This document shows positions 21,692-30,731 of a stretch of 64,000 nucleotides of DNA, piece after piece. Position 1 is the stretch's first letter, and every line of letters starts with the position of its first letter. Source of the DNA: Pseudaquabacterium terrae (GTDB lineage Bacteria > Pseudomonadota > Gammaproteobacteria > Burkholderiales > Burkholderiaceae_C); NCBI RefSeq assembly GCF_013266755.1, contig NZ_JABRWJ010000007.1, forward strand, positions 434,001 to 498,000, given 5' to 3'. A model generated the notes under the pieces. That model ran no database searches, was not told the origin of the DNA, and saw only the letters and a list, made by a program, of their open reading frames with translations. A program made the translations under genes and the position numbers.

Positions 21692-24262
21692 TTATTCGGC
21701 TGCCCGCCGCAGTGTCTCCATCACCGGCCGCCGCAGCACTTCGCGCAAACCCCACCACCCTGCCGTCAGCGCCAGCAGCGCGCCGACCGCGGTGCCCGCC
21801 AGCGGCACCCAGGGCGACGGTGCCCAGGTGAATTCGAAGACCTGCCGCGCCATCACGCCGCCGACCGTGATCGCCGCGATCGACGCCAGCAAGCCGGCCA
21901 GCGCGCCGACACCGAGCAGCTCGGCGCGCTGCATCTGCCGCAGCAGCGCGCTGCCGGCACCCACCGCGCGCATCACCGCGTACTCGCGCGCGCGGCTCTC
22001 GCGCGTCGAGGCGACCGCCGCGAACAGCACCACCAGCCCGGCCGCCAGCGTGAAGCCGAACAGGAACTCGACCGCGCGGATCACCTGGTCCAGCACCTGC
22101 TGCACCTGGGCCAGCGAGACCGAGACGTCGACGTTGGTGATGTTGGGGAATTGCCGCGACAGCGCGCTGTCGAAGCCCGGCGTCTGAGGCGCGCGAAAGG
22201 CGCTGATGTAGCTGATCGGCACGTCGTCCAGGCGCGACTGCGGAAAGATGACGAAGAAGTTGACGCGCATCGAACCCCAGTCGACCTTGCGCAGGCTGGT
22301 GATGCGGCCCTCCTTCTGAATGCCGCCGATGTCGAAGCGCAGCCGGTCGCCGAGCTTGATCTTCAGCGTCTGCGCCAGGCCCTCCTCGACGCTCAGGCCC
22401 TCGGCCTCGTCGGCCGTCCAGGCGCCGGCGCTGACGCTGTTGTGCCCCGGCAGCGCCGCGGCGTGGCTGACGTTGAACTCGCGCTCGACCAGCCGCCGCG
22501 CGCGGTCCTCGGTGTACTGCGCGGGGCCTACCTCCTGCCCGTTCACCGCCACCAGCCGGGCGCGGATCATCGGGTACCAGTCATAACGCGCAATGCCAGC
22601 GGCCTTGAGCATCGCCTGGAACGGCTCGCCCTGCTCGGGCTGCAGGTTGATGACGAAGCGGTTCGGCGCATCCTTGGGCGTCGCCTGGCGCCAGGCGGCG
22701 ATCAGGTCGGTGCGCAGCAGCACCAGCAGCACCAGCGCGAGCAGGCCGACCGCCAGCGCCGAGACCTGCAACACCGCGAAGGCCGGCCGTGCAGCGAGCT
22801 GGCGCGTCGCCAGAACAAGCCAACGCGGGGCACGCGTTTCGGGCACCGCGCGCTTGAGCAGCATCACCGCACCCCAGGCCAGCACGGCAAAGACGGCGAT
22901 CGCCGCGGCGAATCCGCCGACCGCGATCAAGCCGAGCATCAGGTCCGACGACGCCGCCACCAGCAGCGCCGCGAAGCCGGCGCTGCCGGCCAGCAGCACA
23001 CCGACCGAGGCCGCCTTCACCCCGCCGACATCGCGCCGGATCACGCGCAGCGGCGGCACGCGCGCGAGTTGCAGCACCGGCGGCAAGCCGAAGGCGACCA
23101 GCAGCGTCAGCCCGACACCGATGCCGAAGGCGGCCGGCGCGAGCGTGGGCGCCGGCAGCGCGGCTTCCAGCAGGTTCGCAAGCAGCCGGACGAAGATGAA
23201 GTGCACCGCAAAGCCGAGCGCAACGCCAAGCAGGCTGGCCAGCAGCCCGATGGCGCCGAATTCCAGCGCATAGGCGCCGGCGATCGCCCGCTGCGGTGCG
23301 CCCAGCACGCGCAGCATCGCGCAGTCGTCGAGGTGGCGCTGCGCAAAATCACGTGCGGCGATCGCCACCGCCACCGCCGACAGCAGCGCAGCGAGCAGCG
23401 CGACCAGGTTCAGGAAGCGCTGCGCGCGATCGAGCGTCTGGCGCATCTCCGGCCGCCCCGATTCGAGCGACTCGGTGCGCAGGCCGCGCAGCTTCGCCTC
23501 GGCGATGTGGGCTTCGGCCCAGCGCACGAACTCGCGCACCTGCCGTTCGTCGGTGGGGCGGCCCTCGGGCGCGGCCACCGCCAGCCGGTAGGTCACGCGG
23601 CTGGCCGGCTGGATCAGCCCGGTCGACGCCAGGTCGCCGGCATGGAGCATCACGCGCGGCGCGAAGCTCATGAAGCCGGCGCCGCGGTCAGGCTCGAGCA
23701 CGATCACGCGGTGAATCGTCAGGCGCTGCTCGCCGAGCATCAGGCCGTCGCCGACCTGCAGCTGCAGCGCTTCGAGCAGCGCGGCGTCGGCCCACACCCC
23801 GCCGCGCGGCGGCCCGGTGCTGAGCTTTTCTTCCGCCGCCGCGGGCCCGGCCTTGACGCGCATCGTGCCGCGCAGCGGATAACCCTCCGTCACGGCCTTC
23901 AGCGCCACCAGCCGCGATTCGCCGCCCTTGTCGTCGGGGGCGCGCGCCATGCTCGGGAAGGTCGCGCTGCTGACGACGCGCAAGCCCAGCGCACGCGCCT
24001 TGTCGGCGAAGGCGGGCGGCGCCGGCTGGTCGCTGGCGACCACCGCGTCGCCGCCGAGCAGCGCGCGGGCGTCGCGGGCGAGCGCCGCCTCGAGCCGGCT
24101 GGCGAAGAAGCCGACCGCCGTCAGCGCGGCCACCGCCAGCATCACCGCGACCATCAGCAGCCGCAGTTCGCCGGCGCGGAAGTCGCGCCAGCCCTGGCGC
24201 CAGGCCAGCCCCAGCGCCGAGACCGGCAGCCGGGCCGCCGGCGCGTCGAGTGTTCGATCCAT
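21692..24262 (-). CDS. FtsX/MacB-superfamily ABC permease (YbbP-like) without a neighbouring ATPase
   Basis: A large inner-membrane protein, 856 residues from ATG 24262. It begins with one helix after a basic WRQGWRDFRAGELRLL segment, followed by a large periplasmic domain. Two FtsX-type three-helix modules follow (FLNLVALLAALLSAVAVAIA..., FLFGFTLAAGLVVLFAAVAS...), as in E. coli YbbP (about 800 residues). YbbP works with the ATPase YbbA, probably in lipoprotein or lysophospholipid handling, but no ybbA-like gene adjoins here. The DNA upstream is shared with the divergent dioxygenase gene, 86 bp away. Confidence 0.82.
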   Translation of the reverse strand: MDRTLDAPAARLPVSALGLAWRQGWRDFRAGELRLLMVAVMLAVAALTAVGFFASRLEAALARDARALLGGDAVVASDQPAPPAFADKARALGLRVVSSATFPSMARAPDDKGGESRLVALKAVTEGYPLRGTMRVKAGPAAAEEKLSTGPPRGGVWADAALLEALQLQVGDGLMLGEQRLTIHRVIVLEPDRGAGFMSFAPRVMLHAGDLASTGLIQPASRVTYRLAVAAPEGRPTDERQVREFVRWAEAHIAEAKLRGLRTESLESGRPEMRQTLDRAQRFLNLVALLAALLSAVAVAIAARDFAQRHLDDCAMLRVLGAPQRAIAGAYALEFGAIGLLASLLGVALGFAVHFIFVRLLANLLEAALPAPTLAPAAFGIGVGLTLLVAFGLPPVLQLARVPPLRVIRRDVGGVKAASVGVLLAGSAGFAALLVAASSDLMLGLIAVGGFAAAIAVFAVLAWGAVMLLKRAVPETRAPRWLVLATRQLAARPAFAVLQVSALAVGLLALVLLVLLRTDLIAAWRQATPKDAPNRFVINLQPEQGEPFQAMLKAAGIARYDWYPMIRARLVAVNGQEVGPAQYTEDRARRLVEREFNVSHAAALPGHNSVSAGAWTADEAEGLSVEEGLAQTLKIKLGDRLRFDIGGIQKEGRITSLRKVDWGSMRVNFFVIFPQSRLDDVPISYISAFRAPQTPGFDSALSRQFPNITNVDVSVSLAQVQQVLDQVIRAVEFLFGFTLAAGLVVLFAAVASTRESRAREYAVMRAVGAGSALLRQMQRAELLGVGALAGLLASIAAITVGGVMARQVFEFTWAPSPWVPLAGTAVGALLALTAGWWGLREVLRRPVMETLRRAAE

Positions 24263-24348
24263 GGGGCGCGACGGTACACCAAGCCTCGTGAAACCAGCGT
24301 GCAAGAGGGTCGAACGGTCGCGGGCACGCCCGCTGCTCCAATGCCGGG

Positions 24349-25203
24349 ATGGACATCACCTTGCTGCCGCCCGTCTTCGTCTCGCACGGTTCGCCGATGA
24401 CGGCGCTGGAGCCCGGCGAGACCGGCCCGTTCTGGGGCCGCCTCGGCGCGGCCATCGATGCGCTGGCCGGGCGGCCGCGGGCGATCCTCGCGGTCTCGGC
24501 GCATTCGCTGGCGCGCGAGCCGGTGCTGCTGGCCGCGGCCGAGCATCCGACGGTGCACGATTTCGGCGGTTTCCCCGACGCGCTGTACCAGCTGCGCTAC
24601 GACACCGCCGGCGCGCCCGCGCTGGCGACGCAGGTCGCCGCGCAGCTGGCCGAGTCCGGATTGCCGGTCCAGCGTGTCGACGAAGGGGGCCTCGACCACG
24701 GCATCTGGACGCCGCTGCGCTTCGTCTACCCGCCAGCCGACATCCCCGTGCTGCCGCTGGCCTTTCCGCCGGACTGGACGCCGGCGCAGCTGTTCACGCT
24801 CGGCGAAGCGCTGGCCCCGCTGGCCGCCGAGGGCGTCTGGGTGCTCGCCACCGGCAGCATCACGCACAACCTGCGCCTGCTGTTCGGCGCGCAGCGGCCG
24901 CCGCTCGACGCGCCGGAGATTCCGCCAAGCGCCGCCTTCCGCCGCTGGTTCGTCGAGCGCAGCGCGGCGCGCGACTGGGAGGCGCTGTTCAACTACCGCG
25001 CGCAGGCGCCGCACGCCGCGCTGATGCACCCGAGCGACGAGCACCTGCTGCCCTGGTACGTCGCCGCCGGCGCCGGCGGCCGCGATGCCGCGGCTGTGCG
25101 CGTGCACGACGCGCTGACCTACGGCTGCCTTGGCATGGACGCCTACGCCTTCGGCCCCGAGGGGGGTAGCCTGGCGCGCGCGCTGGAGCCGCCGACGATC
25201 TGA
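24349..25203 (+). CDS. ygiD: Extradiol ring-cleavage dioxygenase, DODA/YgiD type
   Basis: A 284-residue member of the class III extradiol dioxygenases, which includes E. coli YgiD and plant DOPA 4,5-dioxygenase. The metal-site motifs are seen in order: FVSHGSP near residue 13, SAHS near 50 (usually SAHW), GLDHGIWTPL near 118 and MHPSDEHLLPW near 230. Relatives use a single Zn or Fe and open catechol-type rings. The natural substrate is not known from sequence. Confidence 0.85.
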   Translation: MDITLLPPVFVSHGSPMTALEPGETGPFWGRLGAAIDALAGRPRAILAVSAHSLAREPVLLAAAEHPTVHDFGGFPDALYQLRYDTAGAPALATQVAAQLAESGLPVQRVDEGGLDHGIWTPLRFVYPPADIPVLPLAFPPDWTPAQLFTLGEALAPLAAEGVWVLATGSITHNLRLLFGAQRPPLDAPEIPPSAAFRRWFVERSAARDWEALFNYRAQAPHAALMHPSDEHLLPWYVAAGAGGRDAAAVRVHDALTYGCLGMDAYAFGPEGGSLARALEPPTI

Positions 25204-25204
25204 A

Positions 25205-25262
25205 GGTGAGCCGACCCCCAAGACGCCTTCGGCGTCGCCCCCCGAGGGGGAGTCAGCCGACC
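25205..25262. repeat. GC-rich REP-like repeat between the dioxygenase and acetyltransferase genes
   Basis: Two nested dyads: GACGCC-TTC-GGCGTC (25222-25236), and C-run/G-run arms (CCCCC before it, CCCCCCGAGGGGG after it). The style is the same as the other repeats in this window. It may act as a weak terminator for the dioxygenase gene but has no T-run. Confidence 0.5.
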
Positions 25263-25303
25263 GGGAGACCCGGATCGGCTGAGCGCCCCTAAACTGCGGG
25301 GCA

Positions 25304-25900
25304 ATGTGCGCGGCCCCCCTGCAGCTCTCCACCGACCGGCTCGAACTGGTCGCCACCGATCCGTCGCTGGCGGAAGCCGTCGCCGACTTCTACCTGCGCA
25401 ATGCCGCTCACTTCGCGCGCTGGGACCCGCCGCTGCCGCCGGACCATGCCAGCGTGCAGCGCGTGCGCGAATCGCTGACCGAGGGCGAAGCGGCCTTCGA
25501 GCAGGGCCGCAGCCTGCGTTGGTGGCTCAAGCCGCGGGCCAAGCCGGCCTGGGTCATCGGCTCGGTGCACCTGTCGAGCATCGTGCGCGGCCCGTTCCAG
25601 AGCTGCACGCTGGGCTACGCGCTCGACGTGCAGCACACCGGCCGCGGCCTGATGCACGAAGCGCTGAGCGCGGTGATCGCCGAGGCCTTCGCGCCGGCGA
25701 TCAACCTGCACCGCATCCAGGCCGCCGTGCGGCCGGAAAACGCACCCAGCCTGGGCGTCGTGCAACGGCTGGGCTTCGTCGAGGAAGGCCTGGCGCGCGA
25801 CTACCTGTACATCGACGGCGCCTGGCGCGACCACCGCATCTTCACGCTGCTGAATCCCCACTTCGCGCGGCCGCAGAGCTGGCCGCGCAGCCTGGGCTGA
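25304..25900 (+). CDS. GNAT-family N-acetyltransferase (RimJ/RimL-like)
   Basis: A 198-residue acetyltransferase of the Acetyltransf_3 group. It begins LSTDRLELVATDPSLAEAVADF, has the acetyl-CoA-binding core (LDVQHTGRGLMHEALSAVI) at about residues 106-124, and the typical INLHRIQAAVRPENAPSLGVVQRLGFVEEG near the C-terminus. RimJ-like proteins acetylate protein N-termini or small amines; the target cannot be told. It is a single gene between a repeat and a convergent BMP-family gene. Confidence 0.87.
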   Translation: MCAAPLQLSTDRLELVATDPSLAEAVADFYLRNAAHFARWDPPLPPDHASVQRVRESLTEGEAAFEQGRSLRWWLKPRAKPAWVIGSVHLSSIVRGPFQSCTLGYALDVQHTGRGLMHEALSAVIAEAFAPAINLHRIQAAVRPENAPSLGVVQRLGFVEEGLARDYLYIDGAWRDHRIFTLLNPHFARPQSWPRSLG

Positions 25901-25915
25901 TCCGGCCTCGGCTGA

Positions 25916-26989
25916 TCAGCGCGCCGACGGCAACGCGCCGCTGACGCCCTGCACCAGCCAGTCCATCGCCGCGATCTGCGCATCGTCGAGCGCGCCCTGC
26001 GCCAGCCGCTCGCGGCCGGTGTTGTCGACCAGCCGGCCGCTGAAGGGCCTGAAGCGGCCGCTGGTGATCGCTTGCCGGCGCGCCTCGACATCGGCCTTCA
26101 GCCCCGGCGGCAGCGCCGGGTTCAGCGCCGACAGCTGCACGAAGCCGTCCTTCATGCTGCCCCAGACCGGCTGCGCCTTCCACTGCCCGGCGATCACGGC
26201 CCTGGCGACCTGCGTGTAGTAGCCGCCCCAGTGGTGCGTTACCGCGGCGAGCTGCGCCTTCGGCGCAAACCTGCTCATGTCGCTCTGGTAGGCCAGCACC
26301 GCGACGCCCTTCTCCTCGGCCGTCTGCGGCACCGCGGGCGAGCCGCTGTGGTTGGTCAGCACGTCGGCGCCCTGGTTGATCAGCGCCAGCGCCGCTTCGC
26401 GCTCCTTCGCGGGGTCGAACCAGGTGTTCAGCCACAGTAGCTTGAGCTGGGCTGAAAGGTTGGCCGCCTGCATGCCGAGCGCGAAGGCGTTGATGCCCTG
26501 CACCACCTCGGGCACCGGGAAGCCGGCGACGTAGCCGGCAATGCCCGTCTTGCTGTGCTTGCCGGCCAGGTAACCGGCAAGCCAGCGCGCCTCGTAATAG
26601 CGCGCGTTGTACGTGGTCAAGTTCGACGCGGTCTTGTAGCCGCCGGCATGCTCGAACTTGACGCCCGGAAACTCGGCCGCCACGCGCAGCGCGGGCTCGA
26701 GGTAGCCGAAGCTGGTGGCGAAGATCAGGCCGCAGCCTTCGCGCGCCAGGTCGCGCATCACGCGCTCGCTGTCCGGCCCTTCGGCCACCGCTTCGACGAA
26801 ACGGGTCCTGACCTCGCCGCCGAGCGCTTTCTCCATCGCCTGGCGGCCGAGGTCGTGCTGGTAGCTCCAGCCGGCCTGGCCGACCGGGCTGACGTAGACG
26901 AAGCAGGCTTGCAGCGGAGCGGCCTGGGCGGTGAATCCGGCCATGACAAACACGCCGGCGAATGCGGCGCGCTTGAGGTTTTTGTGCAT
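25916..26989 (-). CDS. BMP/PnrA-family substrate-binding lipoprotein-like protein (orphan)
   Basis: A 357-residue periplasmic protein with a signal peptide ending TAQA. It has the basic-membrane-protein pattern: GWSYQHDLGRQAMEKALGG, then GLIFATSFGYLEPALRVAAEFPGVKFEHAGG and GADVLTNHSGSPAVPQTAEEKGV. Characterised relatives bind purine nucleosides for ABC importers. No lipobox cysteine is seen, and no ATPase or permease of the matching class adjoins. The start at 26989 has GAGG upstream; a start at 27004 (MSRTT) is an alternative. It is divergent from the dipeptide operon. Confidence 0.82.
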   Translation of the reverse strand: MHKNLKRAAFAGVFVMAGFTAQAAPLQACFVYVSPVGQAGWSYQHDLGRQAMEKALGGEVRTRFVEAVAEGPDSERVMRDLAREGCGLIFATSFGYLEPALRVAAEFPGVKFEHAGGYKTASNLTTYNARYYEARWLAGYLAGKHSKTGIAGYVAGFPVPEVVQGINAFALGMQAANLSAQLKLLWLNTWFDPAKEREAALALINQGADVLTNHSGSPAVPQTAEEKGVAVLAYQSDMSRFAPKAQLAAVTHHWGGYYTQVARAVIAGQWKAQPVWGSMKDGFVQLSALNPALPPGLKADVEARRQAITSGRFRPFSGRLVDNTGRERLAQGALDDAQIAAMDWLVQGVSGALPSAR

Positions 26990-27134
26990 GGTTGTCCTCG
27001 ACATGGCCCCGACATGGGGCGGCGGCATTCTCTCAAATCGGGGTTGTCCCTCGGGGGGAAAGTCCGGGTGTGGCGCGGTCCTTGCTGCACTGCCGCACGA
27101 CTTAGCATGTCGCTCACACCAAAAGGAGGACCGC
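26990..27134. other. Divergent intergenic region between the BMP-family gene and the dipeptide-transporter operon
   Basis: Contains the strong ribosome site AAGGAGG (27123-27129) of the downstream binding-protein gene. No convincing paired -35/-10 boxes are seen on either strand. Confidence 0.4.
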
Positions 27135-28769
27135 ATGCCCATCGTCACGCCCTCTCGCCGCGCGCACCTCGCCACCACCCTCGGCCTGGCCTGCGCGGCG
27201 GTATTCGCTGCCCTGGCACCCCAGGCCGCTGTCGCGAAAACCTTCGTGTACTGCTCCGAAGGCTCGCCCGAGAACTTCACGCCGGCGCTGAACACCACCG
27301 GCACCAGTTTCGACGCCGCACGCCCCGTCTACGACCGGCTGACGCACTTCAGCCGCGGCTCGACGCAGGTCGAGCCCGGGCTCGCCGAGAGCTGGACCGT
27401 CTCTGCCGACGGCAAGGTCTTCACCTTCAAGCTGCGCAAGAACGTCAAGTTCCATTCGGGTGTCGGCGGCTTCAAGCCGACGCGCGACTTCAGCGCCGAC
27501 GACGTGCTGTTCTCGTTCGAGCGCCAATGGAAGCCCGAACATCCGTACCACAAGGTCTCCGGCGGCAAGTACGACTACTTCGCCGACATGGGCCTGCCCG
27601 AGGACCTGCAGTCGATCGAGAAGATCGATCCGCACACGCTGCGCATCACGCTGAAGCGCGCCAACGTGACGATGCTGGCCAACCTGGCGATGGACTTCGC
27701 GTCGATCCACTCGGCCGAGTACGCCGACTTCCTCGCCAAGCAGAACAAGAAGGAGCAGTTCGACCAGGTGCCGGTCGGCACGGGCCCGTTCTCGTTCGTC
27801 ACCTACCAGAAGGATGCGGTGATCCGCTTCAAGGCCAACAAGGACTACTGGGCGCCCGCCGGCGAGAAGGCGCAGGTCGACGACCTGGTGTTCGCCATCA
27901 CACCCGATCCGACCGCGCGTTATTCGAAGCTGAAGGCCGGCGAATGCCACTTCGTCATCGCGCCGCGGCCGGCCGACCTGCCCGAGATGCAGAAGGACCC
28001 GAAGCTGCAGGTGATCAACCAGCCCGGGCTGAACATCGCCTACTGGGCCTTCAACACGCAAAAGCCGCCGTTCGACAAGAAGGAAGTGCGCCAGGCCTTC
28101 AGCATGGCGATCGACCGCGCGGCGATCATCAAGGATGTCTACCTCGGTGCCGGCCAGCCGGCGAAGAACCTGATCCCGCCGACCTTGTGGTCCTACAACG
28201 ACAAGGTCGCGCCGCTTCCGCACGATGCGACGCAGGCCAAGGCGCTGCTGGCCAAGGCCGGCGTCAAGACGCCGCTCGACGTCGACCTCTGGTACATGCC
28301 GGTGCAGCGCCCGTACAACCCGAACGCCAAGCGCATCGCCGAGATGATGCAGGCCGACCTGGCGAAGATCGGCGTCAACGCCAAGCTGGTGACCTACGAA
28401 TGGGGCGAGTACCGCAAGCGCATGCAGCAGGGTGAGCACCTGACGGGGCTGCTCGGCTGGACCGGCGACAACGGTGACCCCGACAACTTCTTCTTCCTGC
28501 ACGGCTGCGATGCCGCGCGGCCGGGCGGGCAGAACCTGTCGAAGTGGTGCAACAAGGAATTCGACGGCCGGCTCGAGAAGGCGCGCGCGCTGTCCGACAC
28601 GAAGGAGCGCACCCGGCTGTACCAGGAGATGCAGCAGATCGAGGCCGACGAGGTGCCGGATTTCAAGATCGCGCATTCGGTGGTCTACGAGGTGATGCGC
28701 AAGGAGGTCAGCGGCTACAAGCAGAGCCCGTTCGGCTCGCACCAGTTCAATGGAGTCACGCTGAAGTAG
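27135..28769 (+). CDS. dppA: Dipeptide/oligopeptide ABC transporter substrate-binding protein
   Basis: A 544-residue periplasmic protein of the SBP_bac_5 family. The start at 27135 is fixed by AAGGAGG 5 bp upstream, and gives a signal peptide ending AAVAK at about residue 35. The mature start (FVYCSEGSPENFTPALNTTGTSFDA) strongly resembles E. coli DppA. Other patterns are FSADDVLFSFERQWKPEHPYH, VGTGPFSFVTYQKD and LLGWTGDNGDPDNFFF. DppA binds dipeptides, and relatives bind haem or murein peptides. It is the first gene of a complete five-gene importer operon. Confidence 0.9.
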   Translation: MPIVTPSRRAHLATTLGLACAAVFAALAPQAAVAKTFVYCSEGSPENFTPALNTTGTSFDAARPVYDRLTHFSRGSTQVEPGLAESWTVSADGKVFTFKLRKNVKFHSGVGGFKPTRDFSADDVLFSFERQWKPEHPYHKVSGGKYDYFADMGLPEDLQSIEKIDPHTLRITLKRANVTMLANLAMDFASIHSAEYADFLAKQNKKEQFDQVPVGTGPFSFVTYQKDAVIRFKANKDYWAPAGEKAQVDDLVFAITPDPTARYSKLKAGECHFVIAPRPADLPEMQKDPKLQVINQPGLNIAYWAFNTQKPPFDKKEVRQAFSMAIDRAAIIKDVYLGAGQPAKNLIPPTLWSYNDKVAPLPHDATQAKALLAKAGVKTPLDVDLWYMPVQRPYNPNAKRIAEMMQADLAKIGVNAKLVTYEWGEYRKRMQQGEHLTGLLGWTGDNGDPDNFFFLHGCDAARPGGQNLSKWCNKEFDGRLEKARALSDTKERTRLYQEMQQIEADEVPDFKIAHSVVYEVMRKEVSGYKQSPFGSHQFNGVTLK

Positions 28770-28828
28770 CCACGGACTCGCCAGCACGCGCCGGCTGATG
28801 TCGGCGCGCGTATGGCTGCTCCACTCCC

Positions 28829-29839
28829 ATGCTCCGTTTCCTGCTGCGCCGCCTGGCGCTGACGCTGCCGACCTTCGTCGCGCTGATGTTCGTCACCTTC
28901 GTCGCGATTCGCCTGGTACCGGGCGATCCGGTCGAGGTGCGCGTCGGCGAGCGCGGCATCAGCGCGGAGCGGCTGGCGAAGTTCCGCCATGAGCTCGGGC
29001 TCGACCAGCCGGTGTGGAAGCAGTTCGTCGACTACATGGCGCAGCTGCTGCAGGGCGACTTCGGCACCTCGCTGGCGACCAACCAGAAGGTGCTGACCGA
29101 GTTCGCCGCGCTATTCCCCGCCACGCTCGAGCTCGGCCTGGCCGGCATGCTGCTCGCCGTGTTGCTCGGCCTGCCCGCCGGCACCATCGCCGCCGCGCGC
29201 CGCGGCACCTGGTTCGACCAGGCGCTGATGGGCTTGTCAGTGACCGGCTACTCGATGCCGATCTTCTGGTGGGGCCTGCTGCTGATCATGTTCGTCGCCG
29301 AGGCCTGGGGGCTGACGCCGGTGTCGGGCCGCATCGACCTGATCAGGCACTACATCGAGCCGGTCACCGGCTTCATGGTCATCGACGCCTGGCTGTCGGG
29401 CCAGGACGGCGCGGTGCTCGACGCGCTGCACCACCTGGTGCTGCCGGCAATCGTGCTCGGCACGATCCCGCTGGCGGTGATCGCGCGCATGACGCGCTCG
29501 GCGATGCTCGAGGTGCTGAACGAGGATTACGTGCGCACCGCGCGCGCCAAGGGCCTGCCGCCGTGGCGCGTGATCGGCCTGCATGCGCTGCGCAATGCGT
29601 TGATCCCGGTGGTGACGATCATCGGGCTGCAGGTCGGCACGCTGATGGCCGGCGCCGTGCTGACCGAGACGATCTTCTCGTGGCCCGGCGTCGGCAAGTG
29701 GCTGATCGAATCGATCTCGCGCCGCGACTACCCTGCCCTGCAAGGCGGCGTGATGCTGATCTCGTCGATCGTGATCGTCGTCAACCTGCTGGTCGACCTG
29801 ACGTATGGCCTGATCAACCCGCGCATCCGCCATGGCTGA
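28829..29839 (+). CDS. dppB: Dipeptide-type ABC transporter permease DppB
   Basis: A 336-residue inner-membrane permease. It begins MLRFLLRRLALTLPTFVAL, the standard DppB start, has GLDQPVWKQFVDYMAQLLQGDFGTSL in the periplasmic segment, and the EAA loop (EDYVRTARAKGLPPWRVIGLHALRN) near residue 230. The end is LLVDLTYGLINPRIRHG, as in the family. It overlaps dppC by 8 bp. Confidence 0.92.
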   Translation: MLRFLLRRLALTLPTFVALMFVTFVAIRLVPGDPVEVRVGERGISAERLAKFRHELGLDQPVWKQFVDYMAQLLQGDFGTSLATNQKVLTEFAALFPATLELGLAGMLLAVLLGLPAGTIAAARRGTWFDQALMGLSVTGYSMPIFWWGLLLIMFVAEAWGLTPVSGRIDLIRHYIEPVTGFMVIDAWLSGQDGAVLDALHHLVLPAIVLGTIPLAVIARMTRSAMLEVLNEDYVRTARAKGLPPWRVIGLHALRNALIPVVTIIGLQVGTLMAGAVLTETIFSWPGVGKWLIESISRRDYPALQGGVMLISSIVIVVNLLVDLTYGLINPRIRHG

Positions 29840-30731
29840 CGCAGCGCCGCCGCCCGAGCCCGGTCCTTGGCGCGCCTTCTGGCACGCCTTTCGCGACAAC
29901 CGCGGCGCGCTGGCCGGCTTCATCGTCGTGCTGGGGGTGATCACGATCGCGCTGCTCGCCGACATGATCGCGCCGCACTCGCCGACCGAGCAGTTCCGCG
30001 ATGCCGTGCGCGCCGCGCCGATGTGGGCCGAAGGCGGCTCCGCGCGCTTCGTGCTCGGCACCGACAGCCTCGGGCGCGACATGCTGTCGCGGCTGATCCA
30101 CGGCGCGCGCATCTCGCTGTTCATCGGCCTGGCGGTGATGGGCGTGTCCTTCATCCTCGGCGTGCTGATGGGGCTGGCCTGCGTCGCCTCGCCGGGGCCG
30201 CTCGGCCAGGCGGTCGACGTGGTGATCACGCGGCTGATGGACCTGATCATGGCGGTGCCGAGCCTGGTGCTGGCGATCCTGGTCGTCGCAGTGCTGGGGC
30301 CGAGCCTGACCAACACCATCATCGCGGTGACCATCGTCTACCTGCCGCGCTACGTGCGGCTGGTGCGCGCGTCGGCGCTGGGCGAGCTGGGCAAGGACTA
30401 CGTGGTTGCCGCGCGCGTCGCCGGCGTCGCCCGCACGCGGCTCTTGTTCTTCACGGTGCTGCCGAACTGCCTGTCGCCGCTGATCGTGCAGGCCGCGCTC
30501 GGCGTGTCCGATGCGATCCTCGAAGCGGCCGCGCTCGGCTTCCTCGGCCTCGGCGCGCAGCCGCCGACCGCCGAGTGGGGCACGATGCTGGCCGATGCGC
30601 GCGAGTTCATTCGCTCGAACCCCTGGCTGGTGACGCTGCCGGGCATCGCGATCCTGGTCACCGTGGTGTCGATCAACCTCGCCGGCGACGGGCTTCGCGA
30701 CGCACTCGACCCCAAGATGAGGCGCTCGTGA
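29832..30731 (+). CDS. dppC: Dipeptide-type ABC transporter permease DppC
   Basis: A 299-residue permease. It starts with a short cytoplasmic segment, then FWHAFRDNRGALAGFIVVLGV. Next come the conserved FVLGTDSLGRDMLSRLIHGARISL and the coupling loop ELGKDYVVAARVAGVARTRLL, ending NLAGDGLRDALDPKMR. The start lies inside the dppB end and the stop overlaps the GTG start of dppD, so the operon is tightly coupled. Confidence 0.92.
   Translation: MADAAPPPEPGPWRAFWHAFRDNRGALAGFIVVLGVITIALLADMIAPHSPTEQFRDAVRAAPMWAEGGSARFVLGTDSLGRDMLSRLIHGARISLFIGLAVMGVSFILGVLMGLACVASPGPLGQAVDVVITRLMDLIMAVPSLVLAILVVAVLGPSLTNTIIAVTIVYLPRYVRLVRASALGELGKDYVVAARVAGVARTRLLFFTVLPNCLSPLIVQAALGVSDAILEAAALGFLGLGAQPPTAEWGTMLADAREFIRSNPWLVTLPGIAILVTVVSINLAGDGLRDALDPKMRRS

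Noticed and set aside
21296-24400. 1034-codon plus-strand open frame
   Set aside because: It lies opposite the FtsX-like permease and livG, both with clear motifs. The translation is low-complexity and resembles nothing.
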